Shown here piece after piece: positions 25,785 to 35,004 of a stretch of 64,000 bases of DNA (its first letter is position 1; the number at the start of each line of letters is the position of its first letter). The notes beneath the pieces were generated by a model. The model was not told where the DNA came from. It did no database searches and saw only the letters and a list, made by a program, of their open reading frames with translations. The stretch comes from Rhabdobacter roseus. GTDB taxonomy: Bacteria; Bacteroidota; Bacteroidia; Cytophagales; Spirosomataceae. The stretch is taken from NCBI RefSeq assembly GCF_014202275.1, contig NZ_JACHGF010000003.1:62001-126000 (forward strand). Direction: 5' to 3'. A program made the position numbers and the translations under genes.

Positions 25785-28387
25785 TCCATACGGCTATTGG
25801 TAACATAGGTCATTTATTTGTCATCCTAGCCTTCGTAACGGCGCTCGTGGCCACGTTTGGGTACTTCAAAGCGGTTATTCCGTCTACGTCCCCCAGCGAC
25901 CAAGTGGCCTGGCGGCGCTTTGCGCGGGGTACTTTCTTTGTGCACGCGGGCGCGGTCCTGGCCGTGGTATTTTGCCTGTACTGGATCATTGGCAACCACT
26001 ACTTTGAGTACCACTACGCCTGGGCCAATACTTCCCTGGCGCTTTCTACGGAGTACCTGATTTCCAGCTTCTGGCAAAATCAGGAGGGTAGTTTTCTGCT
26101 CTGGATTTTCTGGAATGTCATCCTGGGCCTCATTCTGATCAAAACCAATCGCTTTTGGGAAGCTCCGGTGATGGCGATTTTTGCGTTGGTACAAGCCTTC
26201 CTGATGTCGATGGTACTGGGGGTCGTTATTCCCGGTATTGACCTCAAGATTGGTTCGACGCCCTTCCTGCTGCTGCGCGAATCCATGCCCAACCTGCCCG
26301 TCTGGAAAAGCAATCCTGACTTTATCCCCAAAGACGGACAAGGCTTAAATGCCCTTTTGCAGAATTACTGGATGGTGATTCACCCGCCGACGCTGTTCCT
26401 GGGTTTTGCCTCCACGCTCATTCCTTTCTCGTTTGCGATGGCGGGGCTGTGGCTCAAAAAATCGCAGGAATGGATTCGTCCGGCCCTGCCCTGGTCGCTG
26501 GTGTCGGCCCTGATCCTGGGCGTTGGGATTTTGATGGGCGGTTACTGGGCCTACGAAACCCTGAACTTCGGCGGCTACTGGAACTGGGACCCCGTCGAGA
26601 ACACCTCTTTTGTACCCTGGCTCATTCTGGTGGCGGCCATCCATACCATGATCATTGGCCGTAAAAACGCCACGGCGCTCAAAACGTCGTTCATCCTGGC
26701 CATTGCTACTTTCGTCTTGATCCTGTACTCCACCTTCATGACCCGCAGCGGGATTTTGGGAACGGCTTCCGTCCACTCCTTCACGGATCTGGGGCTCTCG
26801 GGACAACTCCTCATTTACCTGCTCACGTTCCTGGTACTTTCGGTAGGGCTGCTGATCTACCGCTGGAAAACCCTTCCTTCCGATGAGGAAGAGGTCTCGA
26901 GCTACTCGCGCGAGTTCTGGATTTTTATCGGCGCCACGGTACTTTGCCTTTCCGGCTTTCAGATCCTGGCCACGACCTCCATCCCGGTCTACAACAGCAT
27001 CGCCGAAGCCTTTGGGGTAGTGCTAAATCTGGCCCTGCCCGTGGATCAGATCGCCCACTTCAACAAGTTTCAGCTGTGGTTCTTCCTGATCATCACCATC
27101 CTGACGGGCGTGGGGCAGTACTTCTGGTGGAAACGCACCGGCAAGGACAAGCTCCACACGCTCTACACGCCTTTGATGATTACCCTCATTATCAGTGCGG
27201 TCATTATCACGGTGAGCCAAATCAAAACCCTCTCGTACATTCTCCTGCTCACGGCGGCCATTTTTGCCGTGGTGGCCAACGGCACCATTCTGTTCGGAAT
27301 CATCCGGGGCAACTACCGCGTGTCGGGCGGGGCCGTAACGCACATCGGCGTGGCGCTTATGCTCATCGGTATTCTGTTTTCGTCGGGCTACACGCGGGTG
27401 GTTTCGCTCAACAACTCGGGGCTGATGATCTCCCGCGCGGAGGAATTTACGGCCAATGACAACAAGGAAAACAAGGAAAACCTGACGCTCTGGCTCAACA
27501 GACCCGAGCGCATGGGCAACTACATGCTCACATGGCGCGATGTCCGCATCGAGCCCCTGAAGGTACCCGAGTACATTCCTAAAAGCTGGGTCGACATCAT
27601 CGAGGGCGACTACCGGGCCGTAGCCCAGCGCGACATCACGGTGCAGGATAAAACGTACTACCAAAAAGGGGATACCCTGGAGATTCGCCCCGAAAATTTC
27701 TACTACCAGATCGAGTACCGCGAGCCTTCGGGTAAAGTATTCACGCTTTATCCCCGCGTACAGATCAACCCCAGCATGGGCGGTATCGTCTCCTCGCCGG
27801 ATATTCAGCGCAAGGTAGACCGGGATTTGTACACCTACGTGTCGATGGTGACCAACCCCACCGCCGAAACCCAGTGGAGCGCTACCGAAGAGTTCACGGT
27901 AGCCATGCAGGATACCTTTTTTATCAACGATTACGTAGCCATTCTGGACAACGTAGTACGCACCGAGCAGGTCGATGGCGTTACGCTGGGTGCCAACGAC
28001 GCCGCCGTGAAGGCCGTGATTCGGATACTGGATAAGGAGCAGGAGTTTGTGGTGACGCCCTCGTTCATTATCCGCGACCGCGCCATTGGCCGCAAGGCGG
28101 AGGTCAACGATGCCCTGGGGCTGCGTATTCAGTTTAGAGAAATTGATCCTAAAACGGGGCAGTTTACCTTTGCGGTCAATACTACCCAGCGCGACTTCAT
28201 CGTGATGAAGGCCATCGAGAAGCCCTTCATTAACGTACTTTGGCTAGGTACTTTCGTACTGGTGATTGGTTTTGCCCTGGCCGCCTTCCGCCGCTTCCGC
28301 GACTTCCTCAAAATGCGCGATAAGGAAGACAGAGAGGGCCAAGTACCTACCCGGAAAGCCCCAAAACTAAAACCACAGCAGGTATAA
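25781..28387 (+). CDS. ccmF: cytochrome c heme lyase CcmF
   Basis: Attaches heme to the CxxCH motif of apocytochrome c. The 868-residue membrane protein has the WWD-type heme loop GGYWAYETLNFGGYWNWDPVENTSFVPW (about 245-273), conserved His in VIHPPTLFLGF and in SVHSFTDLG, and some 15 spans. A large periplasmic domain follows residue 560 (AEEFTANDNKENKENL onward), larger than in E. coli (about 650 residues total). A last span (VLWLGTFVLVIGFALAAF) closes the protein. No ccmG or ccmH follows. Confidence 0.93.
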   Translation: MIHTAIGNIGHLFVILAFVTALVATFGYFKAVIPSTSPSDQVAWRRFARGTFFVHAGAVLAVVFCLYWIIGNHYFEYHYAWANTSLALSTEYLISSFWQNQEGSFLLWIFWNVILGLILIKTNRFWEAPVMAIFALVQAFLMSMVLGVVIPGIDLKIGSTPFLLLRESMPNLPVWKSNPDFIPKDGQGLNALLQNYWMVIHPPTLFLGFASTLIPFSFAMAGLWLKKSQEWIRPALPWSLVSALILGVGILMGGYWAYETLNFGGYWNWDPVENTSFVPWLILVAAIHTMIIGRKNATALKTSFILAIATFVLILYSTFMTRSGILGTASVHSFTDLGLSGQLLIYLLTFLVLSVGLLIYRWKTLPSDEEEVSSYSREFWIFIGATVLCLSGFQILATTSIPVYNSIAEAFGVVLNLALPVDQIAHFNKFQLWFFLIITILTGVGQYFWWKRTGKDKLHTLYTPLMITLIISAVIITVSQIKTLSYILLLTAAIFAVVANGTILFGIIRGNYRVSGGAVTHIGVALMLIGILFSSGYTRVVSLNNSGLMISRAEEFTANDNKENKENLTLWLNRPERMGNYMLTWRDVRIEPLKVPEYIPKSWVDIIEGDYRAVAQRDITVQDKTYYQKGDTLEIRPENFYYQIEYREPSGKVFTLYPRVQINPSMGGIVSSPDIQRKVDRDLYTYVSMVTNPTAETQWSATEEFTVAMQDTFFINDYVAILDNVVRTEQVDGVTLGANDAAVKAVIRILDKEQEFVVTPSFIIRDRAIGRKAEVNDALGLRIQFREIDPKTGQFTFAVNTTQRDFIVMKAIEKPFINVLWLGTFVLVIGFALAAFRRFRDFLKMRDKEDREGQVPTRKAPKLKPQQV

Positions 28388-28472
28388 AAGTGCTTAAAAA
28401 AATGGTTATGGGTGTGTATTAGAATCATTTTGTTGCTCATTTACATCTTAATAAAAACGACCTGCTTCAGCA

Positions 28473-29678
28473 ATGAATGCAAACTTAGCAACATCAACTG
28501 CAGAAGTGCTAAGGGCTCGTTTAGCTACTCAGTTGATATTCTTTGTTTGCGGTCTTGGCATGGCTAGCTGGGCACCAATGGTTCCTCTTGCGAAGGATCG
28601 ATTAGCCTTGAATGATGCCAGCTTGGGGATGTTATTGCTGCTACTGGGAGCTGGGGCCATGCTCATGATGCCAACCTCTGGTTGGCTGGTGAGCCGTTTC
28701 GGGAGCCGTGTTGTAATGGCTTGGGCTGCGCTGGTGATGGCCCTTACCCTACCGCTGCTGTTGCTCCTTTCTTCGACAACGGCTATGGCCATAACCCTTT
28801 TTGTATTCGGCTCAGCCATCGGAGCAATTGACGTAGCCATGAATGCCCACGGCCTACAAGTACAAAATCTGTCTGGGAAACCAATCATGTCATCCTTACA
28901 TGGGCTTTTTAGCGTAGGAGGCTTGTTCGGTTCATTGGGATTAGGCTTTCTGATTAAGCTTGGGCTCAATCCTGTCTATGCTATTGGTAGTATTGCTTTG
29001 CTGATGGTCATCATTACCATAACGCAATTCAGGCAATTATTTCCCGTTGATGTTGAGCAACGGGTTATGGCTCAATTCGCTACTGTTGAAAAGAAGCTAA
29101 CGGAAGGCAAGCAGCCTTTCACTTGGTGGAACAGTAGTGTACTATTCTTAGGGTTGATGTGCTTCGCTGTTTTTTTAGCTGAAGGGGCCATTCTTGACTG
29201 GAGTGCTATCTTTTTACGGGACGGCAAAGGGATAGACGCTGAGCTTGCAGGATCGGGCTATGCGGCCTTTTCGGTTGCTATGGCAACCATGCGGCTGGTC
29301 GGGGACAAACTAGTGGTACGATTGAACGGCAGAACGGTTGTAGTGGGTGGTAGTTTGTTGGGTGCGGTTGGTTTGGTCGCCGCGGTTTTGAGTCCTTGGG
29401 TATTCGGAACTTTACTGGGTTTTTTACTTCTGGGCCTGGGAGCCGCCAGCATTGTGCCCGTATTTTTCAGCGCAGCTGGCCGATTGCCTGGTATTGCCCC
29501 CACCGTGAGTATACCGGCCATTACAACCATGGGCTATACGGGTTTACTAGCGGGCCCGGCTTTACTAGGTTTTATTGCCCACCATTTTTCTCTGGCGGTG
29601 GCTTTGGGCTTCGTCGCTTTGCTACTGGTAGTAGTGGCGCTAGGTTATCAAGTAAAAGGAAAAACTTACCCTTATTAA
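28473..29678 (+). CDS. MFS transporter (YbjJ-like), atypical composition
   Basis: A 401-residue major facilitator with 12 hydrophobic spans. GWLVSRFGSRVVMAW is the loop 2-3 motif; AIGAIDVAMNAHGLQVQNLSGKPIMSSLHGLFSVGGLFGSLGLGF is typical of the YbjJ/fucose-permease-like branch, and LAEGAILDWSAIFLRDG starts the second half. The substrate is unknown. The DNA is less GC-rich than the neighbours, codon choice differs, and only one GGTAC/GTACC word occurs in 1.2 kb against 13 in the similar-sized tilS. I read this as recent acquisition. A distant paralogue lies at 54539. Confidence 0.85.
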   Translation: MNANLATSTAEVLRARLATQLIFFVCGLGMASWAPMVPLAKDRLALNDASLGMLLLLLGAGAMLMMPTSGWLVSRFGSRVVMAWAALVMALTLPLLLLLSSTTAMAITLFVFGSAIGAIDVAMNAHGLQVQNLSGKPIMSSLHGLFSVGGLFGSLGLGFLIKLGLNPVYAIGSIALLMVIITITQFRQLFPVDVEQRVMAQFATVEKKLTEGKQPFTWWNSSVLFLGLMCFAVFLAEGAILDWSAIFLRDGKGIDAELAGSGYAAFSVAMATMRLVGDKLVVRLNGRTVVVGGSLLGAVGLVAAVLSPWVFGTLLGFLLLGLGAASIVPVFFSAAGRLPGIAPTVSIPAITTMGYTGLLAGPALLGFIAHHFSLAVALGFVALLLVVVALGYQVKGKTYPY

Positions 29679-29803
29679 ATCAGGTTGTTTTTATTAGTGC
29701 CTTCCTTACTCCGCTAAAAAGGAGCGGTGTGTTTGACCCGTCACATTATTCACTGCCGTTTCCTGCAAGTACCTTTGGCAGGTTTTTTCAGGGCAAAGTA
29801 CTC

Positions 29804-30214
29804 TTATTCCGCCACCAGCTCCAGGCGATTGCCGTCCGGGTCCAGCACTACGCTTTCGTAGTAGCCGTCGCCCGTGGTGCGGGGCTCCCCTACCACCGGA
29901 TAGCCATCCGCCCGCAGCCGCTCGGTCAGCGCGTCTACCTCCGGCCGGGTACCTACCGCCAGCGCCAGGTGCGTCAGGCCGATGTATTCGGCCCCGGCCC
30001 CCAAACCGTGAGCAGGTACTTGCTCCTTTTGCATGATTTCGAGACGAGCCCCGCCGCCGGGGGTACCTTCTTGGCCAAAACTCAGAAAATAGGAGGCAAA
30101 ACCTTTGCGGGGATTGAGGTACTTCTCGTTGGAGGTGGCCCCAAAGTACTTTATGTAAAACGCCCGCATTGCTTCTAACTGAAACGTATACAAGGCCATA
30201 TGATCAATGCGCAT
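29804..30214 (-). CDS. VOC-superfamily (glyoxalase-like) protein
   Basis: A 136-residue protein with the paired beta-alpha-beta-beta-beta modules of the vicinal-oxygen-chelate fold, often metal-dependent lyases or dioxygenases. Visible: IDHMALYTFQLEAMRAFYIKYFGA (residues 3-26, metal His5), FGQEGTPGGGARLEIMQ (Glu about 59), THLALAVGTRPEVDALTERLRADGYPVVGEP (His about 81) and SVVLDPDGNRLELVA (Glu about 133), which gives a complete His/Glu/His/Glu set. It is divergent from the M20 peptidase gene. Confidence 0.85.
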   Translation of the reverse strand: MRIDHMALYTFQLEAMRAFYIKYFGATSNEKYLNPRKGFASYFLSFGQEGTPGGGARLEIMQKEQVPAHGLGAGAEYIGLTHLALAVGTRPEVDALTERLRADGYPVVGEPRTTGDGYYESVVLDPDGNRLELVAE

Positions 30215-30333
30215 GGGTAGTTTTAGGCTATTTTTTTAGGATAAAAGAAGGCACAAAGGTACTTCTACCAGCGTGCTTTCGCAGAAATAAAAAATGTCTC
30301 GTATCTTGCTTTGGTCTAACCCCGCTCCGCCGT

Positions 30334-31797
30334 ATGCGTCTATTTCTCCGAATCCTCCTGGTCGCTTTTCTAGCCCTGGTAGTGGTACTTCTTTGGAATA
30401 CCTACCGCTTCCCCTCACGCCAGCTCACCGATATACCGCCGGCCGCACCCGTGCCCGTGGGCGACTCGGCCATTCAGCACCTGAGCCGGTCCATCCAGTT
30501 CCGGACGGTATCGTACCAGGACGCCGCCCTGACCGACACCACGCAGTTTGAAGCCTTCATCGCCTTCCTGGAAAGTACCTACCCGCGCCTGCACGCGCAG
30601 CTGAAGCGCGAGCGCATCAACGACCTGGCGCTGCTGTATCAATGGCCAGGGACCAATCCGGCCCTGCCGCCCATGCTCCTGATGGGCCATTACGATGTGG
30701 TGCCCGTGATCCAAGGGACCGAGCGCATGTGGAAGAAGCCTCCCTTCGCCGGACTGGTGGAAGACGGCTTCGTGTACGGCAGGGGTACTTTGGATGACAA
30801 AAGTACCGTCATTGGCCTGCTGGAAGCCGTAGAGTACCTGCTGCAGCGGGGTTACCAGCCCGCACGTACCGTGTACCTGGCCTTCGGGCACGACGAGGAG
30901 ATCGGCGGAAAGCTGGGCGCGCAGACCATCGCCAGTACCTTGCAGCAGCGGGGTATTAAACTGGATATGGTCATGGACGAAGGCGGTACCATCAAGACCG
31001 ACGGCGTGGCGGGCCTCAAAGCCCCCGTGGCGCTCATTGGCGTGGCCGAGAAAGGCTACACCAGCCTGGAGCTACGCGCCCAGGGCGAAGGCGGACACTC
31101 ATCCATGCCGCCGCGCAAGACGAGCATCGGAATGCTGGCTACGGCGCTGGACAACCTCCAGCGCTCACCCTTTAAATCGTCGCTGGGAGGTACCGTCGGC
31201 GAAATGCTCAACTACCTCGGCCCTGAGATGTCGTTCGGTCAGAAGCTGGCCATTGCCAACCGCTGGCTACTCGCGCCGGTGCTGGTCCGGGCGCTCAGCG
31301 GTACCAACTCCGGCGCCGCCAGTACGCACACCACCATTGCCCCTACCATGCTGAATGCCGGCATCAAGGACAACGTGCTGCCCATCGACGCCACGGCCAT
31401 CGTGAATTTCCGGATTTTGCCCGGTGATTCGGTGCAGGGCGTGATCGAGCACGTGAAGCGCGTCATCGACAACCCCGACATCAGCGTACGGTCGCTGGCT
31501 GAGTTTGACGCGGAGCCCTCGCCGGTATCACCGCCCGAGGCGGAGCCGTTTCGGGTACTTCAGCGCAGCATCCAGAGCTGCTATCCTGGCGTGGTCGTGA
31601 CGCCCTACCTGGTGCTGGGTGCCACCGACGCCCGCTACTACCGCCACCTCAGCGAAAACGTGTACCGCTTTACGCCTTACCAGCTCGACGAAGAAGACCT
31701 AAAGCGCCCGCACGGTACCAACGAGCGGATTAGTGTAGGTACTTTCAAAGAAATGATTCGCTTTTACGCTACCTTCATTCAGGATCGGACTAAGTAG
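30334..31797 (+). CDS. M20-family zinc peptidase, membrane-anchored
   Basis: A dizinc peptidase (carboxypeptidase S-like) of 487 residues. ATG 30334 gives an N-terminal membrane anchor (MRLFLRILLVAFLALVVVLLWN); the ORF extension to 30169 overlaps the VOC gene and is not coding. Metal motifs: LLMGHYDVVPV with metal His, YGRGTLDDKSTV with bridging Asp, FGHDEEIGGKLGA with catalytic Glu pair, MDEGGT, and a late His in EDLKRPHGTNERI. The dimerisation insert contains GEGGHSSMPPRKTSIG. It probably acts on peptides in the periplasm. Confidence 0.9.
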   Translation: MRLFLRILLVAFLALVVVLLWNTYRFPSRQLTDIPPAAPVPVGDSAIQHLSRSIQFRTVSYQDAALTDTTQFEAFIAFLESTYPRLHAQLKRERINDLALLYQWPGTNPALPPMLLMGHYDVVPVIQGTERMWKKPPFAGLVEDGFVYGRGTLDDKSTVIGLLEAVEYLLQRGYQPARTVYLAFGHDEEIGGKLGAQTIASTLQQRGIKLDMVMDEGGTIKTDGVAGLKAPVALIGVAEKGYTSLELRAQGEGGHSSMPPRKTSIGMLATALDNLQRSPFKSSLGGTVGEMLNYLGPEMSFGQKLAIANRWLLAPVLVRALSGTNSGAASTHTTIAPTMLNAGIKDNVLPIDATAIVNFRILPGDSVQGVIEHVKRVIDNPDISVRSLAEFDAEPSPVSPPEAEPFRVLQRSIQSCYPGVVVTPYLVLGATDARYYRHLSENVYRFTPYQLDEEDLKRPHGTNERISVGTFKEMIRFYATFIQDRTK

Positions 31798-31834
31798 GTA
31801 CTTGGATAAAGAGCATTACTGGGGCAAAAGTACC

Positions 31835-33955
31835 CTAAAGCAGCTTGTCGGGCGTGATAGGTAGCTCCCGCACGCGCTTGCCCGTGGCGTTGAAAACGGC
31901 GTTGGCCACGGCTCCCGCCACGCCTACAATGCCCACTTCACCGATTCCTTTTACGCCCAACTTATTGGAAATGGTATCTTCTTCGCGAATAAAAAGTACC
32001 TCCAGCTGCCCAATGTCCAGGTTGACGGGCACGTGGTACTCGGCCAATGAACGGGTCACGAAGTTGCCCCAGCGGGGATCAACGATCGACTCCTCGGTGA
32101 GGGCCATGCCGATGCCCCAGGTCACGCCGCCCAAAATCTGCGAACGGGCCGTTTTGGGATTGAGGATTTTGCCCGCTCCGGTGGCCGCCAGAAAACGCGC
32201 CACGCGCACGGTGCCGGTGGAGGTATCTACCCAGACTTCGGCGAAGTTGGCATTGAAGCTATGCGAAGAGTATTCCTCCGCCTTTTCGGACGCTTTGGAA
32301 TCTACCCGGGTTTGGTGATCGTTGATTTTCTCAGAAACCATAAGCTGCGCGGCTGTGGGGCGAACAAAAAACTGCTTCCCCGACTTTGCCATGAGTTCAT
32401 CGGTCAGCTTCACGCAGGCATCTTGCACGGAATTGGCGTAGCTGGTCGCCCCCACGGAGCCCACCGAACCGGCGGCGGAAGGAAAGTCCGAATCGCCAAT
32501 CCGGACGGTTATTTTGTTCAAAGGTACCCCCAGCGCATCCGCCGCCGTTTGGGCCAGGATGGTGTAGGTACCTGTACCGAGGTCGGCCGCAGCCAGCTCC
32601 ACGGTGGCCGTCACGTCGTTGCCTGCCCGGTGGAGCTTCACCAGCGCCGAGCTGGGTCGTTGGTTGGCCGGGTAAGTACCGCAGGCCACGCCGTAGCCCA
32701 CCAGGTAGTTTCCCTGCCGGTTTTCCCCGGGCTTGGCCTGGCGCTTTTCCCAGCCAAAGGCTTTGGCTCCCTCCCGCAGGCATTGTACGGTAGTGCGGGA
32801 AGACCACGGTTTGCCGTTGGAAGGGTCCCGCTCCGGCTCATTTTTGATCCGAAGCTCAATGGGGTCCATGTTGAGTTTGTAGGCCAGCTCGTCCACGGCC
32901 GATTCCAGCGCAAAGCTTCCGGTTGATTTGCCCGGTCCTCGGGTGTAGGTAGGCAGAATGAGGTGCATGGGTACTACCCGGTAGCTGATGAGCGAGTTAG
33001 GTACTTCGTACATGAGCTTCGAGCAATCGCCGCAGGGCTCCACAAACTCGTCCTGCATGGCGGCGTGGGTGGTCGTTTCGTGGGCCAGGGCGGTTAGTTG
33101 GCCGTCGGGCGTGGCAGCCAGGCTTAGTTTCTGAAAATTCCGCTGCCGCAACCCCACCGAATTGAACATCTGCTGGCGGGTCAGGGCCAGCTTCACGGGC
33201 CGTTTTACCATTTTCGCGGCCACCGCCGTCAGTACCAGATTGGCCCACTGCCCGCCCTTGGAGCCAAAGCCCCCGCCCAGGTAGGGCGAAACGATCCGTA
33301 CCTGCTCGGGCTTGAGGCCGAGCGTCGAGGCGGCGGCGTTCTGGGCACCGTTAACGATCTGGGCGCTGTTGTACAGAATGACGTTTTCTCCCTGCCATTC
33401 GGCAATGGTGGCGTGGGGCTCCAGGGCGTGGTGGTGCTCGATGGGCGTAGCGTACACCTCTTCCACTTTGTGGGTAGCGTCGGCCAGCGCCGCTTTCACA
33501 TCGCCGCGCTTCTCGTCCTTTTTGTCTTTAGGTACCTTGGCTTCGCTAGCCAGTTTCTCAAAATCTACGCGGGCGTTTTTTGGGTCATATTCTACCTTCA
33601 CCAGGTGCGCGGCGTGGCGCGCCTGTTCAAAGGTCTCGGCCACGACGAGCCCGATGTGTTGTCCGTAGAAGGTCACCTCCGGCCCTTGCAACATGGCTCC
33701 CCCCCGGATCCCGCCCCTGGTGTTGAGCTTGGGCATATTTTCGTGCGTAATCACCGCCAGTACTCCGGGTGCTTTTTCCGCCGCCGCCGTGTCGATCCGT
33801 TTGATGCTTCCCGCAGCAATGGTACTTTTAAAAATAACCGCGTGCGCGGCATCCTTCACGGGGTGGTCCGTCGAATAATCGGCTTTGCCGGTCACTTTCA
33901 GGATGCCGTCTACCCGGCTGACGGGCGTCCCGACGAGTTGTTTTTTATCTTCCAT
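31835..33955 (-). CDS. molybdenum cofactor subunit of a PaoABC-like aldehyde oxidoreductase
   Basis: Catalytic subunit of a xanthine-oxidase-family enzyme (706 residues). It binds molybdopterin cytosine dinucleotide. Seen: SRVDGILKVTGKADYSTD at the start, PYLGGGFGSKGGQW (cofactor loop), RGPGKSTGSFALESAVDELAYKLNMDPIELR, and the base-catalyst segment KGIGEVGIVG with Glu673. The closest known arrangement is E. coli PaoC, which oxidises aromatic aldehydes in the periplasm. It is the last gene of a three-gene row with gaps of only about 20 bases. No maturation chaperone (PaoD/XdhC) follows. Confidence 0.9.
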   Translation of the reverse strand: MEDKKQLVGTPVSRVDGILKVTGKADYSTDHPVKDAAHAVIFKSTIAAGSIKRIDTAAAEKAPGVLAVITHENMPKLNTRGGIRGGAMLQGPEVTFYGQHIGLVVAETFEQARHAAHLVKVEYDPKNARVDFEKLASEAKVPKDKKDEKRGDVKAALADATHKVEEVYATPIEHHHALEPHATIAEWQGENVILYNSAQIVNGAQNAAASTLGLKPEQVRIVSPYLGGGFGSKGGQWANLVLTAVAAKMVKRPVKLALTRQQMFNSVGLRQRNFQKLSLAATPDGQLTALAHETTTHAAMQDEFVEPCGDCSKLMYEVPNSLISYRVVPMHLILPTYTRGPGKSTGSFALESAVDELAYKLNMDPIELRIKNEPERDPSNGKPWSSRTTVQCLREGAKAFGWEKRQAKPGENRQGNYLVGYGVACGTYPANQRPSSALVKLHRAGNDVTATVELAAADLGTGTYTILAQTAADALGVPLNKITVRIGDSDFPSAAGSVGSVGATSYANSVQDACVKLTDELMAKSGKQFFVRPTAAQLMVSEKINDHQTRVDSKASEKAEEYSSHSFNANFAEVWVDTSTGTVRVARFLAATGAGKILNPKTARSQILGGVTWGIGMALTEESIVDPRWGNFVTRSLAEYHVPVNLDIGQLEVLFIREEDTISNKLGVKGIGEVGIVGVAGAVANAVFNATGKRVRELPITPDKLL

Positions 33956-33976
33956 AAAAAGGTACTTTGCTAAAAA

Positions 33977-34984
33977 TCAGGACTTCCCTTCGTTCAGAGC
34001 CATGTGCAGCGCCCGGACGATGCTCCGCCGCCCCAGTTCCACCTTGAACCCGTTGTGAGCCAACGGTTTGGCCTCGGCCATTTCGGCGGCGGCGGCCGCC
34101 ACAAAATGTACCTCGGTAGCCTCCTTCCCTACGAGCAGCTCCTCGGCGCGGTACGCCCGCCAGGGCTTGTGCGCTACTCCGCCCAGCGCGATCCGGGCGC
34201 GGGTGATGCGGTTTTTGTTCAATTCCAACCCAACCGCCACCGACACCAGCGCAAAGGCATACGAGGCGCGGTCGCGTACTTTGAGGTAGTATGAGTGCGC
34301 CGCGAATTGGTTTTTGGGTAGTTCCAGGGCCGTGATGAGTTCGCCCGCGTTCAGATTGGTGTCTTTTTCGGGGGTACTTTCGGGCAAGCGGTGAAAATCC
34401 GCGAACGGAATGGCGCGTTCCGGCCCTTCGGCGCCCTGCACCTTCACCACCGCATCGAGCGCCGCCAGGGCCACGGCCATGTCGGACGGGTACACCGCCA
34501 CGCACTGCTCCGACCACCCAAAGATGGCGTGCATCCGGTTGATGCCCTCCAGCGCGCCGCAGCCCGTGCCGGGCGCGCGCTTGTTGCAGGGCATGGATAC
34601 GTCGTAGAAGTACGGGCAACGGGTACGTTGCAGCAGGTTGCCGCCGTTGGTAGCCATGTTTCGGAGTTGCCCCGACGCCCCGGCCAGAATGGCCTGGCTG
34701 AGCAGCGGGTAGTTTTGCCGCACCAACGGGTGGTTGGCCGCATCGGTGTTTTTGCCCAGCCCGCCGATGGAAACACCACCGGCATTGGGTCCGCTCGCGA
34801 TGGTTTTGATCTGGCTGAGGCTCAGTCGGGAAATGTCGATCAGTTCATCCGGTCGCTCCACGTCTTCCTTCATCAAGTCCAGGAGGTTGGTACCTCCCGC
34901 CAGAAACTGTGCGTTGGGGTTGGCCTCCCGGCGTTTCAGGGCCGTGGGTACGTCTTGGGCGCGGGTATATTGAAAGGGTCTCAT
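33977..34984 (-). CDS. FAD/[4Fe-4S] subunit of a PaoABC-like aldehyde oxidoreductase
   Basis: The 335-residue flavin subunit transfers electrons from the iron-sulfur subunit. FAD-binding segments are LAGGTNLLDLMKEDVERPDELIDISRL (28-54) and the ATNGGNLLQRTRCPYF loop. An insertion with Cys123, Cys133, Cys142 and Cys161 (RCPYFYDVSMPCNKRAPGTGCGALEG and SEQC) matches the extra [4Fe-4S] cluster found in E. coli PaoB and 4-hydroxybenzoyl-CoA reductase. This supports the Pao-type assignment over ordinary xanthine dehydrogenase. Confidence 0.88.
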   Translation of the reverse strand: MRPFQYTRAQDVPTALKRREANPNAQFLAGGTNLLDLMKEDVERPDELIDISRLSLSQIKTIASGPNAGGVSIGGLGKNTDAANHPLVRQNYPLLSQAILAGASGQLRNMATNGGNLLQRTRCPYFYDVSMPCNKRAPGTGCGALEGINRMHAIFGWSEQCVAVYPSDMAVALAALDAVVKVQGAEGPERAIPFADFHRLPESTPEKDTNLNAGELITALELPKNQFAAHSYYLKVRDRASYAFALVSVAVGLELNKNRITRARIALGGVAHKPWRAYRAEELLVGKEATEVHFVAAAAAEMAEAKPLAHNGFKVELGRRSIVRALHMALNEGKS

Positions 34985-35004
34985 AGGGTACTTTTAGGAA
35001 ACTA

